The notes under the pieces are model-generated. The model was not told the origin of the DNA and ran no database searches. It worked only from the letters and a program-made list of their open reading frames with translations. From assembly GCA_973895155.1 (NCBI GenBank), contig OZ316893.1, positions 17,422,001 to 17,486,000 of the forward strand: 64,000 nt of DNA, read 5' to 3'. This stretch comes from Marsupella aquatica. Taxonomy: Eukaryota; Marchantiophyta. Positions 1 through 13,189 of the stretch are shown here, piece by piece. Within the stretch, counting starts at the first letter, position 1. Every line of letters begins with the position of its first letter. The position numbers were made by a program, and so were the translations under genes.

Positions 1-1
1 T

Positions 2-2623
2 GCAATAGGGCTCGCTCAACCCATCCTTGCCGGTGAACCACAACCAGACCCATTAACTAAAGCCAACGAATCAAAAGCCCTAGTATTCCTGAGACGCCAC
101 ATCCATAGATTCCTACAGAGACAATACATGCACCTTTTGACTCCTCGCGAACTATGGATAGCGCTCCAGACCCGATTCGACCACCAAAAACTGGTTGAAT
201 TACCTAGAGCCAGGCAAGACTGGCTCAACCTGCGGGTCCAGGACTTTACCTCTATTTCAGCCTACAATAGCGAACTCTTTAGAATAACATCAACCCTCGC
301 ACTATGTGGCGAGCCGGTCACAGACAAGGATCTGCTAGAGAAGACCTTGTCAACATTTCATTCATCGAATGTGTGGCTATCAACTCAGTATCGAAACATG
401 AAGTTTGGGCAATACTCCGAGCTCATAGCCCACCTCCTAGTCACCGAAAGAAACCAAGAACTCCTCTTAGTTAACTCTAGAAAATGTCCTGCGGGCACAC
501 TGCCCTCAGGATCACAGAGTGAAACACATCTTACCGACACCGCTGAACCCTCCACATCAAGGCAGGGCATTAAGCGAAGTAGGAATGGCAACCATAGAAA
601 CCACCCCAACAGGGGGAGTTTCTTTAACCAACGCCCACAATACAATTTCAGACGGTCCTTTAGTGGACGCGGAGGATGCGGAGGACGTGGAGGACGAGGC
701 AGACGCGGAGGACGAGGCAGACACGGAGGACGAGGCAGACGCGGAGGACGAGGTGGATGCGGCAGACGCGGCGATGGAAGAACATATAACAACAACCGCC
801 AAAATAATTGGTCACAATCCCAACCACAACGGGAACGCCCAAAATGCCATGCATGTGGCATGACCAACCACCTAGCCAGAAATTGTAGAATCCCACAACA
901 CCTTAAAGAGCTATATCAACGATCCCTCAGGGACGGACAAACCTCTAGGGCACCACCCCGTGAAACCCACGGGGCGTTTATGGGGTCCAGCGACCCATTC
1001 CAAGACTTTTCAGATCTACCTGCCCAACCCGAAGCACACTTAGTGGCAAGTAGTTCCACAACCCCAGATCTAAATAGCCCCAGCACATGTATTATAGATA
1101 GTGCAACCACGCACACTATCCTTCGGGATCGACACCTTTTTCACAAGATCACACCCTCACGTCGATCCCTAACCACTATTAATGGCCCTAGCCAAATAGA
1201 AGAGGGCTTTGGCCCAGCTTCCATTAGACTCCCGCAGGGTACAGCTATACACATAGAATCTGCTATTTTTGCCCCGAACGCAACGCGTAATCTCCTCAAT
1301 TTTAGAGATATACGAGCAAACAGACTACATGTCCAGACGGGCGATACCAGAGATCAGGAAGTGATACACTTGGTTGAAAATACCCCTACGGGGAATATCA
1401 TTAAAGAAACCCTTTTCTCATACCTTTGTGGGTTTTATGTAACTCATATTGAATGCTTGCATAACAATGCCAACACAAGTGAATTGCCCGCGCTTTGGCA
1501 TGCACGCCTTGGCCACCCCGGCCAATCAATGCTAAGCAAAATACTTAAGAATTTAAGTGGCATTCCAATCAATACACGCCACATTCCAGCTAGCACCCCA
1601 TGCACTGCATGCTCACGCGGCAAATTAATAACAAGGCCCACGACATCAAAATTGCCAACCAAAATACCCAAATTCTTGGAAATAATCCACGCCGATGTTT
1701 GCGGGCTGATCAACCCACCGAGCGGACCCTTCCGCTACTTCATGGTATTAATCGACGCATCAACTAAATGGTCAAATGTGACATTGCTTTCAACGAGGAA
1801 CATGGTTATGCCTCGTATCTTGGCGCAAATCCTGCGCGTGAAAGCACAATTCCCAGACCACCCCATTAAGACACTAAGGGTGGACAATACAGGGGAATTC
1901 ACATCCGAAACATTTGATGACTTCTGCACATCACTTGGCATTGACGTACAATATCCTGTACCTCACGTGCATTTTCAGAACGGACTAGCTGAAGCGGTCA
2001 TTAAACGCCTTCAGTTAATTGCACTCCCACTATTAATGCAGTCGAAACTCCCTGTCTCAGTATGGGGACACGCCATATTACAGGCTAATGCATTAATCCA
2101 ATACCGCCCATCGGCCTTTAATACCTATAGCCCATACCAAATTGCTAATGGTATTAAACCTGACCTATCACATCTTCGTTCATTTGGATGTCAAGTAATG
2201 GTCCCCATTACTCCACCCAAACGAACCAAGATGGGACCCCAACGACAGTCGAGGATATACATCGGATTTGACTCACCGTCCATAATCCGATATATAGAGC
2301 CTACAACTGGCGATGTTTTTAAAGCCAGATTCCTAGATTGCCATTTTGATGAGCATATTTACCCATCATTAATAACCCCCGAACACCCACAACCACCTTT
2401 GGAGTGGGAAAGACACTCGCCATTTTGGCAAGACCTTAGAACGAATCAAGGGGAGAAAGAAGTTCAAAGAATTTTGCAACTCCACAAGATTGTGGAAGAA
2501 CTTCCTGACGCTTTCATTGACACATCACAAATTACCCGCTCACATATTCCAACTGCGAGAGCATCTGCTCGCATCGAATTATCAAGTGAGCCAGCAAGTA
2601 CATCCCAACCTCGTGCAAAATGA
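2..2623 (+). pseudogene. copia gag-protease-integrase part, ends at a premature TGA
   Basis: This encodes the capsid, the aspartic protease and the integrase of a copia element. The N-terminal copia-type gag (to about nt 480) is followed by a Gly/Arg-rich stretch (660-780) and a CCHC zinc knuckle CHACGMTNHLARNC near 843-885. The protease has DSATTH near 1096. The pre-integrase motif LWHARLGHPG lies near 1495. The integrase core shows HADVCG, RVDNTGEF and NGLAE as the D, D and E blocks. The stop at 2621-2623 lies in the same frame as the RT part that follows. Copy 2 has CGA at the equivalent codon (KRGRPLGS against K-stop-GRPLGS), so a CGA-to-TGA change is likely. The frame has no start in the window and continues past base 1. 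Confidence 0.88.
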
Positions 2624-4594
2624 GGTAGACCCTTGGGATCAAAAGATAAACAACCACGAAGGCGTGATTCATCTATACCACCTTCACCTGATGTCAATCA
2701 TACCGAATCTACATCCCATGAAGAGATCTCTATCCACTACGCAGACACAGGTGCGATGTGGGATAGAAATACTACTTCAATAGATGATGCTTTTGCATTA
2801 ATGGTGGCAACACATATCACAGACGAAACACCAGAACCAATATCCATCTTAGAATGCCAAAACAGACCAGATTGGCCTGAATGGCAAAAAGCTATAAATG
2901 GAGAATTAGATTCCCTACTAAGCAGACACACTTTTGGCCCAGTCGAGCCAACACCGCAAGACGTACACCTCATTGGCTACAAGTGGACATTCGTCCGCAA
3001 AAGAAATGATAAAGGCCAAGTTGTACGCTACAAAGCACGTCTGGTAGGGAAAGGATTTACCCAACAACCGGGAATTCATTACGATGAAACTTACTCACCG
3101 GTTATGGATAGCACAACATTTCGATACCTTATCGGATTTGTCATTTTCCATAAACTACAAATGCGACAACTGGATGTTGCAACCACATATCTATATGGAA
3201 CTTTAGACACTTGTCTATACATGCGATCACCTCCCGAGTTGGAGCAACGACGCCGAGCCTTAGCTCAAGGCGCTAAATCGCATATCCCATATTTACATAA
3301 GATTATCACACAATTATCTCAAGTTACACCTCATGTGTCATCTACACATGTAACTCATAATAATGACACCGCTGTGTCAATCGTACGGAATACTCGCCGT
3401 GGACTAGCTATCCGCATGTTGAAGGCATTATATGGCCTGAAACAAAGTGGCAGAGTATGGTATCAAAGATTTACTGATGAAATGATTGCCATGGGTTTTT
3501 CCCATGATGCCATTACACCATGTTTATTTATTAAACATGTGGATGATGAATATGTCATCGTTTCTATTTATGTTGATGACTTAAATATATTTGGGACACC
3601 CCAACTTACAGAAGATACTATTACCAGTCTTAAATCCATATTTGAGATGAAAGACCTTGGACATACAAACTTTTGCTTAGGCTTACAACTAGAGATCCTA
3701 CCCACTGGCATGATGCTCCATCAGACCACACAAACCGAAAAGATCCTAAAACAGTTCAATATGAACCTAGCACACCCATTGACGTCACCAATGGTTGTAC
3801 GTTCATTAGAAAATAATACTGATGTTTTTCGCAAGCGCGAAGAACATGAACCACTATTAGGACCAGAAACACCATACCTTTCCGCAATAGGAGCATTAAT
3901 GTATCTAGCAAATCAGACACGACCAGACATTGCATTTGCAGTTAACTTACTAGCCAGACATAGTGCAACTCCCACAGCCAGACACTGGAATGGAGTTAAG
4001 CACGTATTTAGATATCTATGTGGAACCACCGATACCGGGTTATTTTACTCATTCGGTGCAAACCACGAGTTAATAGGATACGCGGATGCCGGATACCTCT
4101 CCGACACTGATACCGCAAAATCCCAAACCGGATATGTTTTTACCATAGGGGGTACCGCTTTCTCTTGGAAAAGCGTGAAACAAACCCTAACAGCAACTTC
4201 ATCGAATCACTCAGAAATCTTAGCTCTACATGAGGCTAGTCGTGAAGCCGTTTGGTTACGATCCTTTATAAACCACATCAACACCAAATGCGACCTACCA
4301 CCACTAACGAAGCCTACTAACATTTTTGAGGATAACGCAGCATGTATACAGCAGATCACGAAAGGATTCATCAAAGGCGATCGCGTGAAGCACATAGCTC
4401 CAAAATTTTTCTACACTCACGAGTTACATGGAAAAGAGATCAACATTTTGCAGATTTCAAGTGCAGACAACTGTGCGGATCTCTTCACCAAATCATTATC
4501 ACCATCAGTCCATCACCGACACTGCCAGGCGATTGGACTACGGAGCGTGCGACGCATGATGACCGTGGAGGCTGCTGCTCCACATGATACTTGA
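2624..4594 (+). pseudogene. copia reverse transcriptase-RNase H part
   Basis: This is the C-terminal half of the copia polyprotein, in the same frame as the gag-integrase part and separated from it by one TGA. The RT domain begins around PEWQKAINGELDSL (2878) and contains YKARLVGKGFTQQ (3030). It also has the catalytic YVDDLNIFG (about 3570) and YGLKQSGRVWYQRF. The RNase H domain has GYADAGYLSD (about 4075) and ends with the usual IAPKFFYTHE and ADLFTKSL motifs near 4400-4500. No further stop or shift was seen over about 650 codons, so this copy is young or was recently active. The ATG at 2633 is probably not a natural start, since the protein should come from the upstream polyprotein. Confidence 0.88.
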
Positions 4595-4916
4595 TGATGT
4601 TGACGACATGATGCTGATGATATGCTGCTGATGACCTACTGATGAGACAAATGTTAAAAGCTAGATTTACTATAGCATCTAACTTTACTTAACATTGATA
4701 TTTATTACGACGAGGACTGTTAGACTGCACTCTTTTTCCTTTAGCACTCATATTTTTCTCTACTACACTGGTAGAGTTTTTACTAAGCTAGACTTGATAA
4801 AGGTTTTTTAACGAGGCAGTCCTCCTCGCTTGTACACCTATCATATACACTCCATAAACATAATCAACAAAGACTAGACTCATAGGATTAGTTGTCTACA
4901 TAGCTACCACTATTTA

Positions 4917-5195
4917 GCCAAGGGGGAGTGTTATAATCCCCACATCTAGTCACCGTTTACCCTGGTTAAGTCACCCTAACCAGGGGTGTACATGATACAT
5001 ACACCTATATATAAAACCTCCCGGACTAGAAGATCAGTTGGAGACTCATTACCTCACGACAAAAACATACTTTGTTTACCCCTTCAAATTGTTGGACCAC
5101 CGCCGGAAAAGTGCTCTTGGATTTTGAGGAATCCCACGGCAGATTCCTAACTAGGGGCCATTCCCCTTGTACGTACTAGGGCCTCCTGCCCGTGT
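4917..5195 (+). repeat. polypurine tract and 3' LTR of copia copy 1
   Basis: The purine tract gccaagggggag at 4917-4928 directly precedes TGTTATAATCCC at 4929, a typical LTR start. A TATA-like promoter, tatatataaaa, lies at 5006-5016. The LTR of copy 2 (28458) starts similarly with TGTTGTAACCC. The end at 5195 is uncertain because no CA end or 5' LTR is available for comparison. Confidence 0.65.
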
Positions 5196-6325
5196 GTGAT
5201 ATTGATTGTTGGATCGATGAGGATTGGCGGTTGTCGGATCTTCTTGATTGGACGGTTGCAATGAATCACGGGTTGACGGGATTGGGGAATCTAGACCATT
5301 GGATCATAGAGGATTGATGGCCAATACTGAACCATGGGTGACAGGCGGGATCCAGCCCATCCCGCAGCCCATGATGTGTAACGGATCCAGCATGGTGGGC
5401 GAGGACCGTTCAATCATGCCAATCAAACAATTGCAATCAAGCAATGAGCGCAAGATGGGTAATTGGCTACTGCGCCTGTTTCTGGCCATTGGATCTGCGT
5501 GATCGACGGTCCAAATCCTTGGGAGTCAAAATTAGGGGCACACACATACGGCTACTGCAATCGTTGGTGATTGATGGCTACAGTTGATTGAGGGTGGGCA
5601 ATTTGGGGATGGTCACATGCGTATGTGGTTCGTCGGGAGCCTGACACTTATATGGGCCCTAAAATGCGTTTCTTGGCACCATGACTTGCATACACTTAAA
5701 AAACCATCATCAACTCAAGAAATGCAACATCAAAAAATGTCCACCTTCATCTCTTGATGAAGAGATGTCATAATCCTGTCACCGTCACACACTTAAGTGC
5801 TCCAACTCAATTTTGTCGATTGCTTCGCTTTTGCTCCTTTGCTGTAGCTACTCTTGAGCTCAAAATGATCACACCGCTTCAGGCTCTCTTTGAACCTCAC
5901 TTTTTAGAAGTATTAATGCTTGCTTCAACTGCTATTCTGAAAACTTGTCTGCAACCCCTCTTCACTCTATAGCTTTCAAAATTTCAAGAAAGCTACAACT
6001 CCTTTGTGTGAAGTTGTTGCTTGTCCATTTTGTGCGTTCTGCCCACCAAAAACAACCTCTCTTGTGCCTACTGTCACACGACTTTTACTGGTCTATGTTG
6101 CAATGACAATGCTCACCGCATTCGACAAACGATCAATCAAGAATCATAAAAAAACATTGAATCAAGAAACGGTTGCAACTCTCAATTTTACTCTCAATTT
6201 TTAAGCATGTAGACCTCCTGAATGCACCCCCTCAAATGTCCACACAATGAGACCACCGGGAGACTCAAATGTGTTGATCATCGCCTTGCTGAAATTGCTT
6301 CTCCAAATTGTCACCGCCCAACCAT
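5196..6325. other. no recognisable gene
   Basis: There are only short open frames without recognisable motifs, rich in ggattgg/gatgg wording in the first 400 bp. The sequence may still include the tail of the copia LTR. Nothing further can be supported. Confidence 0.5.
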
Positions 6326-6560
6326 AGCTCTAATACCAATTGTTGGGATAAAGTGTTAGTGAGAAAACAACCACAAGGACAATAAACAAGCATGCACACA
6401 CCGACACCAAGAGATACGTGGTTCATCTTCATCAAGGCTACGTTCATGGGAACATACAATAGCTTTACTAAGCTTTGGCCACCATGGCCACACAAAGTCT
6501 CCTTGCACAAGCTCTCCTCTTAGCACCTAGCTAGCTCCCTCAACAATGAGCATGAGTCTC
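6326..6560 (-). repeat. remnant of an LTR retrotransposon: LTR end and tRNA-Met-type primer-binding site
   Basis: On the minus strand the LTR end CCCAACA (6341) is followed after two bases by TGGTATTAGAGCT (6338 down to 6326). This is one mismatch from the common plant primer-binding site TGGTATCAGAGC for initiator tRNA-Met. The LTR would extend to higher coordinates, possibly to about 7060, but its outer end is not defined. No gag was found at lower coordinates, so only the 5' end of a minus-strand element remains. Confidence 0.6.
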
Positions 6561-8775
6561 CAAGAGGAGCTCTCCCTAGCCCCTCTGTATGCTAGATGCA
6601 AGAGTCTCGGCTAATTGTTTACACCCTAATGGCAATTTAGCCTAAGTATCAAGAAAGTAACCCAAGATTGGAGTTAACCCTAACAGTCGCCTCAAACGGT
6701 TTCCCGGATAATGGGAACACACGAGAGCTTTATTGTACTCTAGGCCCGTCGGCCATATCAAGTCTCTGCAATACAAGATATTCCTATCTCTCAATTGGCT
6801 CCGTACGTAACAATGAGCTTGAGTTCTTCCTATCCAAGCAAACACCACTTGGGGATATATTGTGTAGCACGGCTAACCTAACCAAGGCTGCAACTAAGGT
6901 AAATCCTAACTACATTAACAGTAGTAAGTCTAGGCTTAAGAATAAATGCCTAACTTACCCTCTCAAACTGCCTAAAACTATGCACAATGAGTCACAACAA
7001 GGCAAGGAGAGACAGGCCCAGGGATACACTGCAGGTCATGGAGGGAGTGTTGAGCCATACTAGGAGGGGTGTTTTTGGCAGATCTAATGGTTCAAGACAA
7101 CCAGTAGTTCAGCAAGCCGCTAGGATTGCTTTCTGCATAGATGGCAATTTGTAAAAACATGACGTAGGAGAATGGGAACAATTGCATAATTATTATAGTG
7201 TTGTATGTTTGTACATGTAATTAAAACTAATCTACACACTAATTTTACCTTTGGCATGACATGAATGCACGACATTACCTTTTATTTACAAAACTTGATC
7301 TTGTAAATGATGTAAGATGTAATGGTGAGAAATAGATGCCCAGTATTTAGCAAGCAAACATGCAATTGCACACTAGTTATTGTTGTGCATAAATTTTTGT
7401 TTGTGCAAGGAATTTTTTATTGTCCCCTCACACTCTACAATGACCCTGCCCTAGTAGGGTCATGTGAATAAAAAGAGGGGGTCATGTGAATAGAACTTTG
7501 CTTGTGCAATGAATGTTTTTATTGTTTCCGGCTCTCTAACCCTACAATGACCCCAGTGCAGCCCTACCCACACCAGTCTTTGCACAAGTGCTCACTTACA
7601 AAATAGATGTGGATGTTTCAATTAAATAGATCTAGCGTTCATATTTTATTTATTTAGCGGATGACGGGTATGACAGAATTTTAAGATTTACTACTTAAGG
7701 ACTCTTCACGACTTCTAAAATTATATACCGTAGTAGCCCTGACTACCCATGAACGCGAATGGAGCGGAGGACAATAAAAATATCACCAAAATATATACCT
7801 TACTCATATTATTTGAATGAAAAGAGAAAACCATCATACATGTCATCATTTTAATAATCATTCATAACATATTGTATATACTTTTTTCTATGCACATCTC
7901 TCTTTCTATACAAATATGTTATGGCGTGGACATAAAACTCATTTTTTAATGTAAATAAAAATCATGATAAAAGATATGTATGATTATCATTTGACATACA
8001 TCATAGACATGAGTTTTCCATCTACACAATGAATCATGGAATTACCACAAGCCTTCACTCTAGAAGTTCACTCTCGAAAGCTAGGCCACACTTTGGAAAC
8101 CTAGGCACCTAGGCCACCACTCCGCTTTATACGCAAGATTATATTGAAGCCTAGCCCACCACTGCGCTTTATAAGCAAGATTATATTGCCACACTGAAAA
8201 TGGTCGACCTAGTAATAACAGAGAGGGTTCAGATAGGACGGAGGGCCCTTTGTTCCAGTCGATGATTCAGTCTGCCTCGTCTTTTCTGTTCCCCAAGTTG
8301 CACTGTTGTTACAGGTGACCTGGCACCGGTGCCTGTCGTCCATTGTTCTCCACTCAGCTTTGAATGCTGGTCGGTGTCGGTGATTCTCCTCCTAGAAAGA
8401 TAGGTCGGTACTGACTTGTTGGCGAGCAAACGGTGCAGTTCAGTACGGTATCGACCAACTGATCGGATACGGATTGGGAGTGCCAATTCGCGTTCCTGCC
8501 CTGTTTTGCGAGTCAGCAATTCTAGACTGTTCTGCCGCTGGACAAGTTCATTGCCGCCTGTGCTGCTTGAAGGTGCGTTTTCCCGTCTAGCCAACTTCCG
8601 TGGGCTGATGACTGACTGACTGACTGAACATCTCACGGCTTGGAAAAGTGCGTCAGTATCTGCGTTGAAATCGGCTGAGTTCGGGTGTCGTGGGAGAGAA
8701 GGGAGATTAGCTTGAAGATCGGTTTGTATTTCTCAGACCCTTATCTTGATCAGTTGCACGGACTCATGTGTTTTT
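6561..8775. other. no recognisable gene; AT-rich intergenic DNA
   Basis: The first part may be the body of the LTR described just upstream. The stretch 7100-8050 is AT-rich with no convincing reading frame. A 135-codon minus-strand frame at 8229-8636 has no recognisable motif and is probably chance. Part of this stretch is presumably the promoter side of the PLD gene. Confidence 0.5.
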
Positions 8776-8939
8776 CCTTCGTGAGTAGGCTTGTCCTCAT
8801 GTTGATCGTATACGGCCATTGCAAAATAAGTTCTGGGTGAAAAGTTATTGATCTGGTCCTTCGTGAGTAGGCTTGTCCTCATGTTGATCGTATACGGCCA
8901 TTGCAAAATAAGTTCTGGGTGAAAAGTTATTGATCTGGT
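8776..8939 (+). repeat. perfect 82-bp tandem duplication upstream of PLD
   Basis: Two back-to-back copies (8776-8857 and 8858-8939) are identical base for base. They lie 150-310 bp upstream of the PLD ATG, in the presumed promoter or 5' untranslated region. Perfect identity implies a recent duplication or an assembly artefact. Confidence 0.95.
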
Positions 8940-9090
8940 CATTTGCTTCCTATTCTGCCTTGCGCGGGCAGTGTTTCCTTGGCGACGGCATGACATCGTC
9001 GATCTAGAGGGGTGGGGCCCCGTAAGGGTGTTAGCTATTCGATTCGATGACTGTTGTGTGATATGCGCAGAGGCTTTGCCGTGATTGGAA

Positions 9091-12000
9091 ATGGCGAACT
9101 ATCTGCTGCATGGAACGGTTCACGTGACGATCTACGAGGCGGAGGGGCTGGTCGATGAGGACCGGAAGACCGGTCGTGCCCCTGCTTTTTTCCGTACGGT
9201 GAGTTTCTCTAGTTATTTAAGTATGGTAAACTATGTTACATGTGCGTCCTGGTCACAGATGCTGCACCATGGAGACTTTCAACGACGAATTCCATGTGCT
9301 CCCTTCTCGAAGTTATTCCATGGTGCTCCTTTCTCGAAGTTATTCCTTGTGTTTCTGACGTCTTCTCATTCATGGATCTCGTAATACTCCTGTGTCATGG
9401 ACCGGAAAGTATGACTGTGCGCGGAGCTTCTCTGCACGAGCTCCTACATAGGTGGTCGAGTGACTTCCAGTTATTTAGTTTCGGATGCACAAGATGATTC
9501 CTCTGTTGATGCTGCAGTACTGAGCGATTACTTAACAGCTATCTGAATGAGAAACGTCGAAGGGCCTTTAGCTTGGGCCTTTAGCTTCGTGTGGGCATTG
9601 CAGGTGTTGATTTTACTTTGTTGAGCTGCTCGACTTGTTCAGAAGTATCACTAGAAGTCAACGGTCCAATCGTCTGGACGCGCTCCATTTCGGTCTTCAT
9701 CATTCCCAACAATGCTCTGGGCATCACAGAATTTGGTTCTTGGGCGCTATACTAGCACCTTGGCATTTGGACATCTGTTAATTACTCAGGCATCCTTCTG
9801 CTTTTTCTCACTACGCTTCATGAAACCATAGCCGGCAAGTCAATGCCACTCACCAGACTTTGGTGGTGGTTTGTTGGAATCCCTGGTCTCTGAATAACAG
9901 TAGTCGAGGCCGGCAGATAGCAGATCCTTGTTGTTGGATATTGTAGATGGACTCTTAGAGCGGCATTACTGTTTTTTCGGGGAACTTCATATTGTCGTAG
10001 CTTCCGCGAAGGCGGGACCTGGGCCTAGAATGTGGTATCGTCGGTTTGTACCGACGCATCAGGTATTGTTCTCAGCGGAGTGTTTATGTAGATTACTTCG
10101 ACTTTTACATCCTGCGGCCCAATCGAGTCCGAGTAAGTGTAGATCCCGATCCCGTCGTCACCATAGATCACACCATGGTGAATGGTGCGGAAAGCACTGG
10201 TATGAAAGAAATTGACCATTTGAGAGAGCATTGAAATAGGATATTGAACGCCCAGATTTTACCAATTTCGGCTCGTTTTGATTCAAAGAGGAAGAAACAC
10301 TCACCTTCGTACCCGGTTCGGGATTGGTGGGATTTTGATGTGATTTCCATATTGTCATGAAGTCATGTCTAGTATGGCACTTACACATTGAAGAAAAGAG
10401 AGGAACTGACTAACGACAAGTGTTCTCGCCGCAGTTGGTTGAAAACTTTGAAGACACTGTCGGAGTCGGACGGGGTAAGAGTCGATTGTATGCGACGGTG
10501 GATCTCGGGCCGTCTCGAGTGGGTAGAACTCGCATTATCGAGAATGAACCCGCACACGCTGTGTGGAACGAGTCGTTCCGCATCTACGCAGCCCATACCG
10601 TATCGGACGTAGTCATCACAGTCAAGGCCGACAATACAATTGGAGCCACGCTTATTGGGAGAGCCAAAGTTCCAGTGACTATGCTTCTCAGCGGGGAGGT
10701 TATCGACGACTGGTACGGACTTCTCAAAGATACCGGAGAGCTGGTTAAAGGAGGGGAGGCTAGAGTGCGCTTTAAAATGCAATTTTTTGCTGCTCGCAGC
10801 GATCCGCATTGGGGATGCGGGATCTCTAGCCCTGAGTACGACGGTGTTCCCTACACCTTCTATCCTCAGAGAACTGGATGTCATGTTACTCTATACCAAG
10901 ATTCTCACATGCCAGACAATTTCTTGCCTCCAATTTACCTGGATGGAGGTTTGAAGAAGCAACCTACGCGTTGCTGGGAAGACATTTACAACGCTCTCAT
11001 GGGCGCTGAGCATCTAATCTACATTACAGGTTGGTCAGTGTACACTGAGATTACTCTGGTTCGGGACCCGGAGAGGATGATTGAGGGTGCGGAAGGTGTG
11101 ACCTTGGGCCAATTACTGAAGAAAAAGGCAGATGAAGGAGTACGAGTGAACCTTCTAGTTTGGGATGATAGAACTTCCATCGGGTTTCTGAACCGAGATG
11201 GATTAATGGCTACTCACGACCAAGAAACACTGAACTATTTCGATGACTCGAAGGTGAATTGTATTCTCTGCCCTCGCGATCCCGATGATTCCCTGAGCAT
11301 TATTCAAGGCTTTGAGATAGGAGCCATGTTCACACACCATCAGAAGACAGTGATTGTGGATGCTCCTGTGCCTAGTGGTAGACGTGGCCAGCGCAGAATA
11401 CTGTCGTTTGTGGGCGGTATTGATCTTTGTGACGGTCGATACGACACTCAATATCATTCTGTCTTTGCCACCCTCAATGGTGTCAATCATGATGATTTTC
11501 ATCAACCCAACTTCGCGGGGGCAGCAGTTACCTCTGGTGGTCCCCGTGAGCCATGGCATGACATTCATTCTAGAATCGAAGGCGAGGTGGCTTGGGATGT
11601 TCTTTACAACTTCGAGCAACGGTGGAGAAAGCAAGCTGGCAGCAGCAAGCAAGATCTCTTACTACCAATCGTGGATCTCCAGGATATAGTTGAGCCAGAA
11701 GCTGTGACGACGTCGCAAGATCCAGAGACATGGAATGTCCAGGTTTTCCGGTCCATTGACGCTGGGGCTGCGAATTTTCCCGATGATCCTGACGCGGCAG
11801 CTAAAGCCGGACTGGTCAGTGGCAAGGACAACGTAATCGATCGGTCTATCCAGGATGCCTACATCAATGCCATCAGACGAGCAAAAGACTTCATTTACAT
11901 CGAAAATCAGTACTTCCTTGGGAGTGCTTTCGGTTGGGATGACAAGAGAGACTCTGGAGCATCCCACCTTATCCCAATGGAATTGGCACTGAAAATTGTG

Positions 12001-13027
12001 AGCAAAATCGAGGCCGGTGAGCGTTTTGCTGTTTACATTGTGACACCGATGTGGCCAGAAGGTGTGCCAGAGAGTGGTTCCGTGCAAGCCATTTTGGACT
12101 GGATGAGTAGGACTTTGTCGATGATGTACAAAGTGGTATCTACGGCTCTGCATGCAGCAGGAAGTAATGCGAGTCCGAAAGATTACCTGAACTTCTACTG
12201 TTTGGGGAATCGCGAGGCCTATCACGACGGAGAATTTCAGCCAGTCAAGAAACCTCAAGAGGGTTCTAATTACGATCTAGCACAGGAGAATCGGCGTTTC
12301 ATGATCTATGTCCACGCCAAGATGATGATAGGTAAGTATCTCACTACGAAGCCACCTTTCTTTCCTCGATACCCATCCAGTGTGTATGTTCCGACTGTGA
12401 TACTTGTCCATATTGTAGGAGAGTCAGTTAGCTTGCGTTTATCTCAATGCTCACCAGACCGAGGATGTCTGATGGTAGTAAACGATGAATCAGGATAAAA
12501 TCTAGTATAAGAAGACCAGGTTCAATTGATTTTCAAACATTTCGTGAATGCCACTTTACTGCTCAGTTTCCTGAAAATTGTCTCCTCACTGTGCAGTTGA
12601 CGATGAATACATAATTGTGGGGTCTGCAAACATCAATGAGCGGTCCATGAATGGAGCCAGAGACTCTGAAATTGCGATGGGTGCATGGCAACCGCACCAC
12701 ATTTACAAACGTGACAAGCCGCATGGCGAAATCCACGGGTTCCGTATGGCTCTTTGGTTTGAGCATCTTGGGAGACTCCACAATTCATTCCTGCATCCAG
12801 AGAGTATTGAGAGTGTTGAAACTATAAATGCTATCGCTGATGAGACGTGGACCCTTTTCACGCAAGATGAGCCTGTCGATTTGCCAGGGCACCTTCTACC
12901 CTTCCCCATTGCAGTCACGCATGATGGTGAAGTTCGATCATTACCAGGCATGCCAAACTTCCCTGATACAAAGGCTCCCGTACTTGGAACTTTCCAAGAC
13001 ACTTTGCCTTCGATTTTGACAACCTGA
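9091..13027 (+). CDS. PLD: phospholipase D alpha (three coding exons)
   Basis: Phospholipase D hydrolyses phosphatidylcholine and other phospholipids to phosphatidic acid at membranes; the alpha class is calcium-dependent through its C2 domain. Coding exons are 9091-9198, 10435-12331 and 12597-13027, with GT-AG introns of 1,236 and 265 bp, giving 811 aa (plant PLD alphas are about 810). The C2 domain covers roughly residues 1-155. Both catalytic HKD motifs are complete: HQKTVIVD (H338, K340, D345) and HAKMMIVD (H663, K665, D670). The second motif is split by intron 2, which falls inside the codon for V669. [15 protein letters not shown] and the C-terminus LPSILTT are also typical of the class. 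The ATG at 9091 gives the usual [10 protein letters not shown] start. All exons are intact, so this is probably a functional host gene. The exact PLD subclass is inferred from overall resemblance only. Confidence 0.95.
9199..10434 (+). other. intron 1 of PLD
   Basis: The intron has a GTGAGT donor at 9199 and a CAG acceptor ending at 10434. It is phase 0, between FFRT and LVENFEDTV in the C2 domain. No gene or transposon signature was seen inside its 1,236 bp. Confidence 0.9.
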
Positions 13028-13119
13028 GTGGGAAGCGTCCACTGTGATGTGGGTGGTAATCGTGAATTGAGGATAGCTGGAATGCATATGGATGTCAAGC
13101 TAAGCAATAGCGTCCTTCG

Positions 13120-13189
13120 AGGTCAGACATGAGATCGTTTTGGCAGGGGCAAAGCAGGTCAGACATGAGATCGTTTTGGCAGGCAAAGC
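13120..13189 (+). repeat. 36/34-bp tandem duplication downstream of PLD
   Basis: The unit beginning aggtcagacatgagatcg occurs at 13120-13155 and again at 13156-13189, the second copy two bases shorter. It lies about 95 bp after the PLD stop and is probably in the 3' untranslated region. Confidence 0.9.

Larger units (their letters stand above)
1..5195 (+). mobile_element. Ty1/copia LTR retrotransposon, copy 1 (5' end outside window)
   Basis: The order gag, zinc knuckle, protease, integrase, reverse transcriptase, RNase H is diagnostic of Ty1/copia. The reading frame is already open at base 2, so the 5' LTR and the start of gag lie outside the window. A purine tract (4917-4928) and an LTR-like TG start at 4929 follow the coding part. 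Copy 2 at 23273-28570 is the same family but far more decayed. The 3' boundary at about 5195 is a guess, because I could not identify a CA end or a target duplication. Confidence 0.9.

Noticed and set aside
385-867. Long antisense and alternative frames over the Gly/Arg-rich part of copia gag
   Set aside because: Low-complexity cgaggcagacgcggagga repeats open all frames; only the gag frame shows family motifs.
5248-5502. 84-codon ORF after the copia LTR
   Set aside because: No motif, no homolog recognised, and possibly still within LTR-derived DNA.
8229-8636. 135-codon minus-strand ORF upstream of PLD
   Set aside because: No recognisable motif and biased, Arg/Ser-rich composition; it lies in the PLD promoter/5' region. 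Probably chance.
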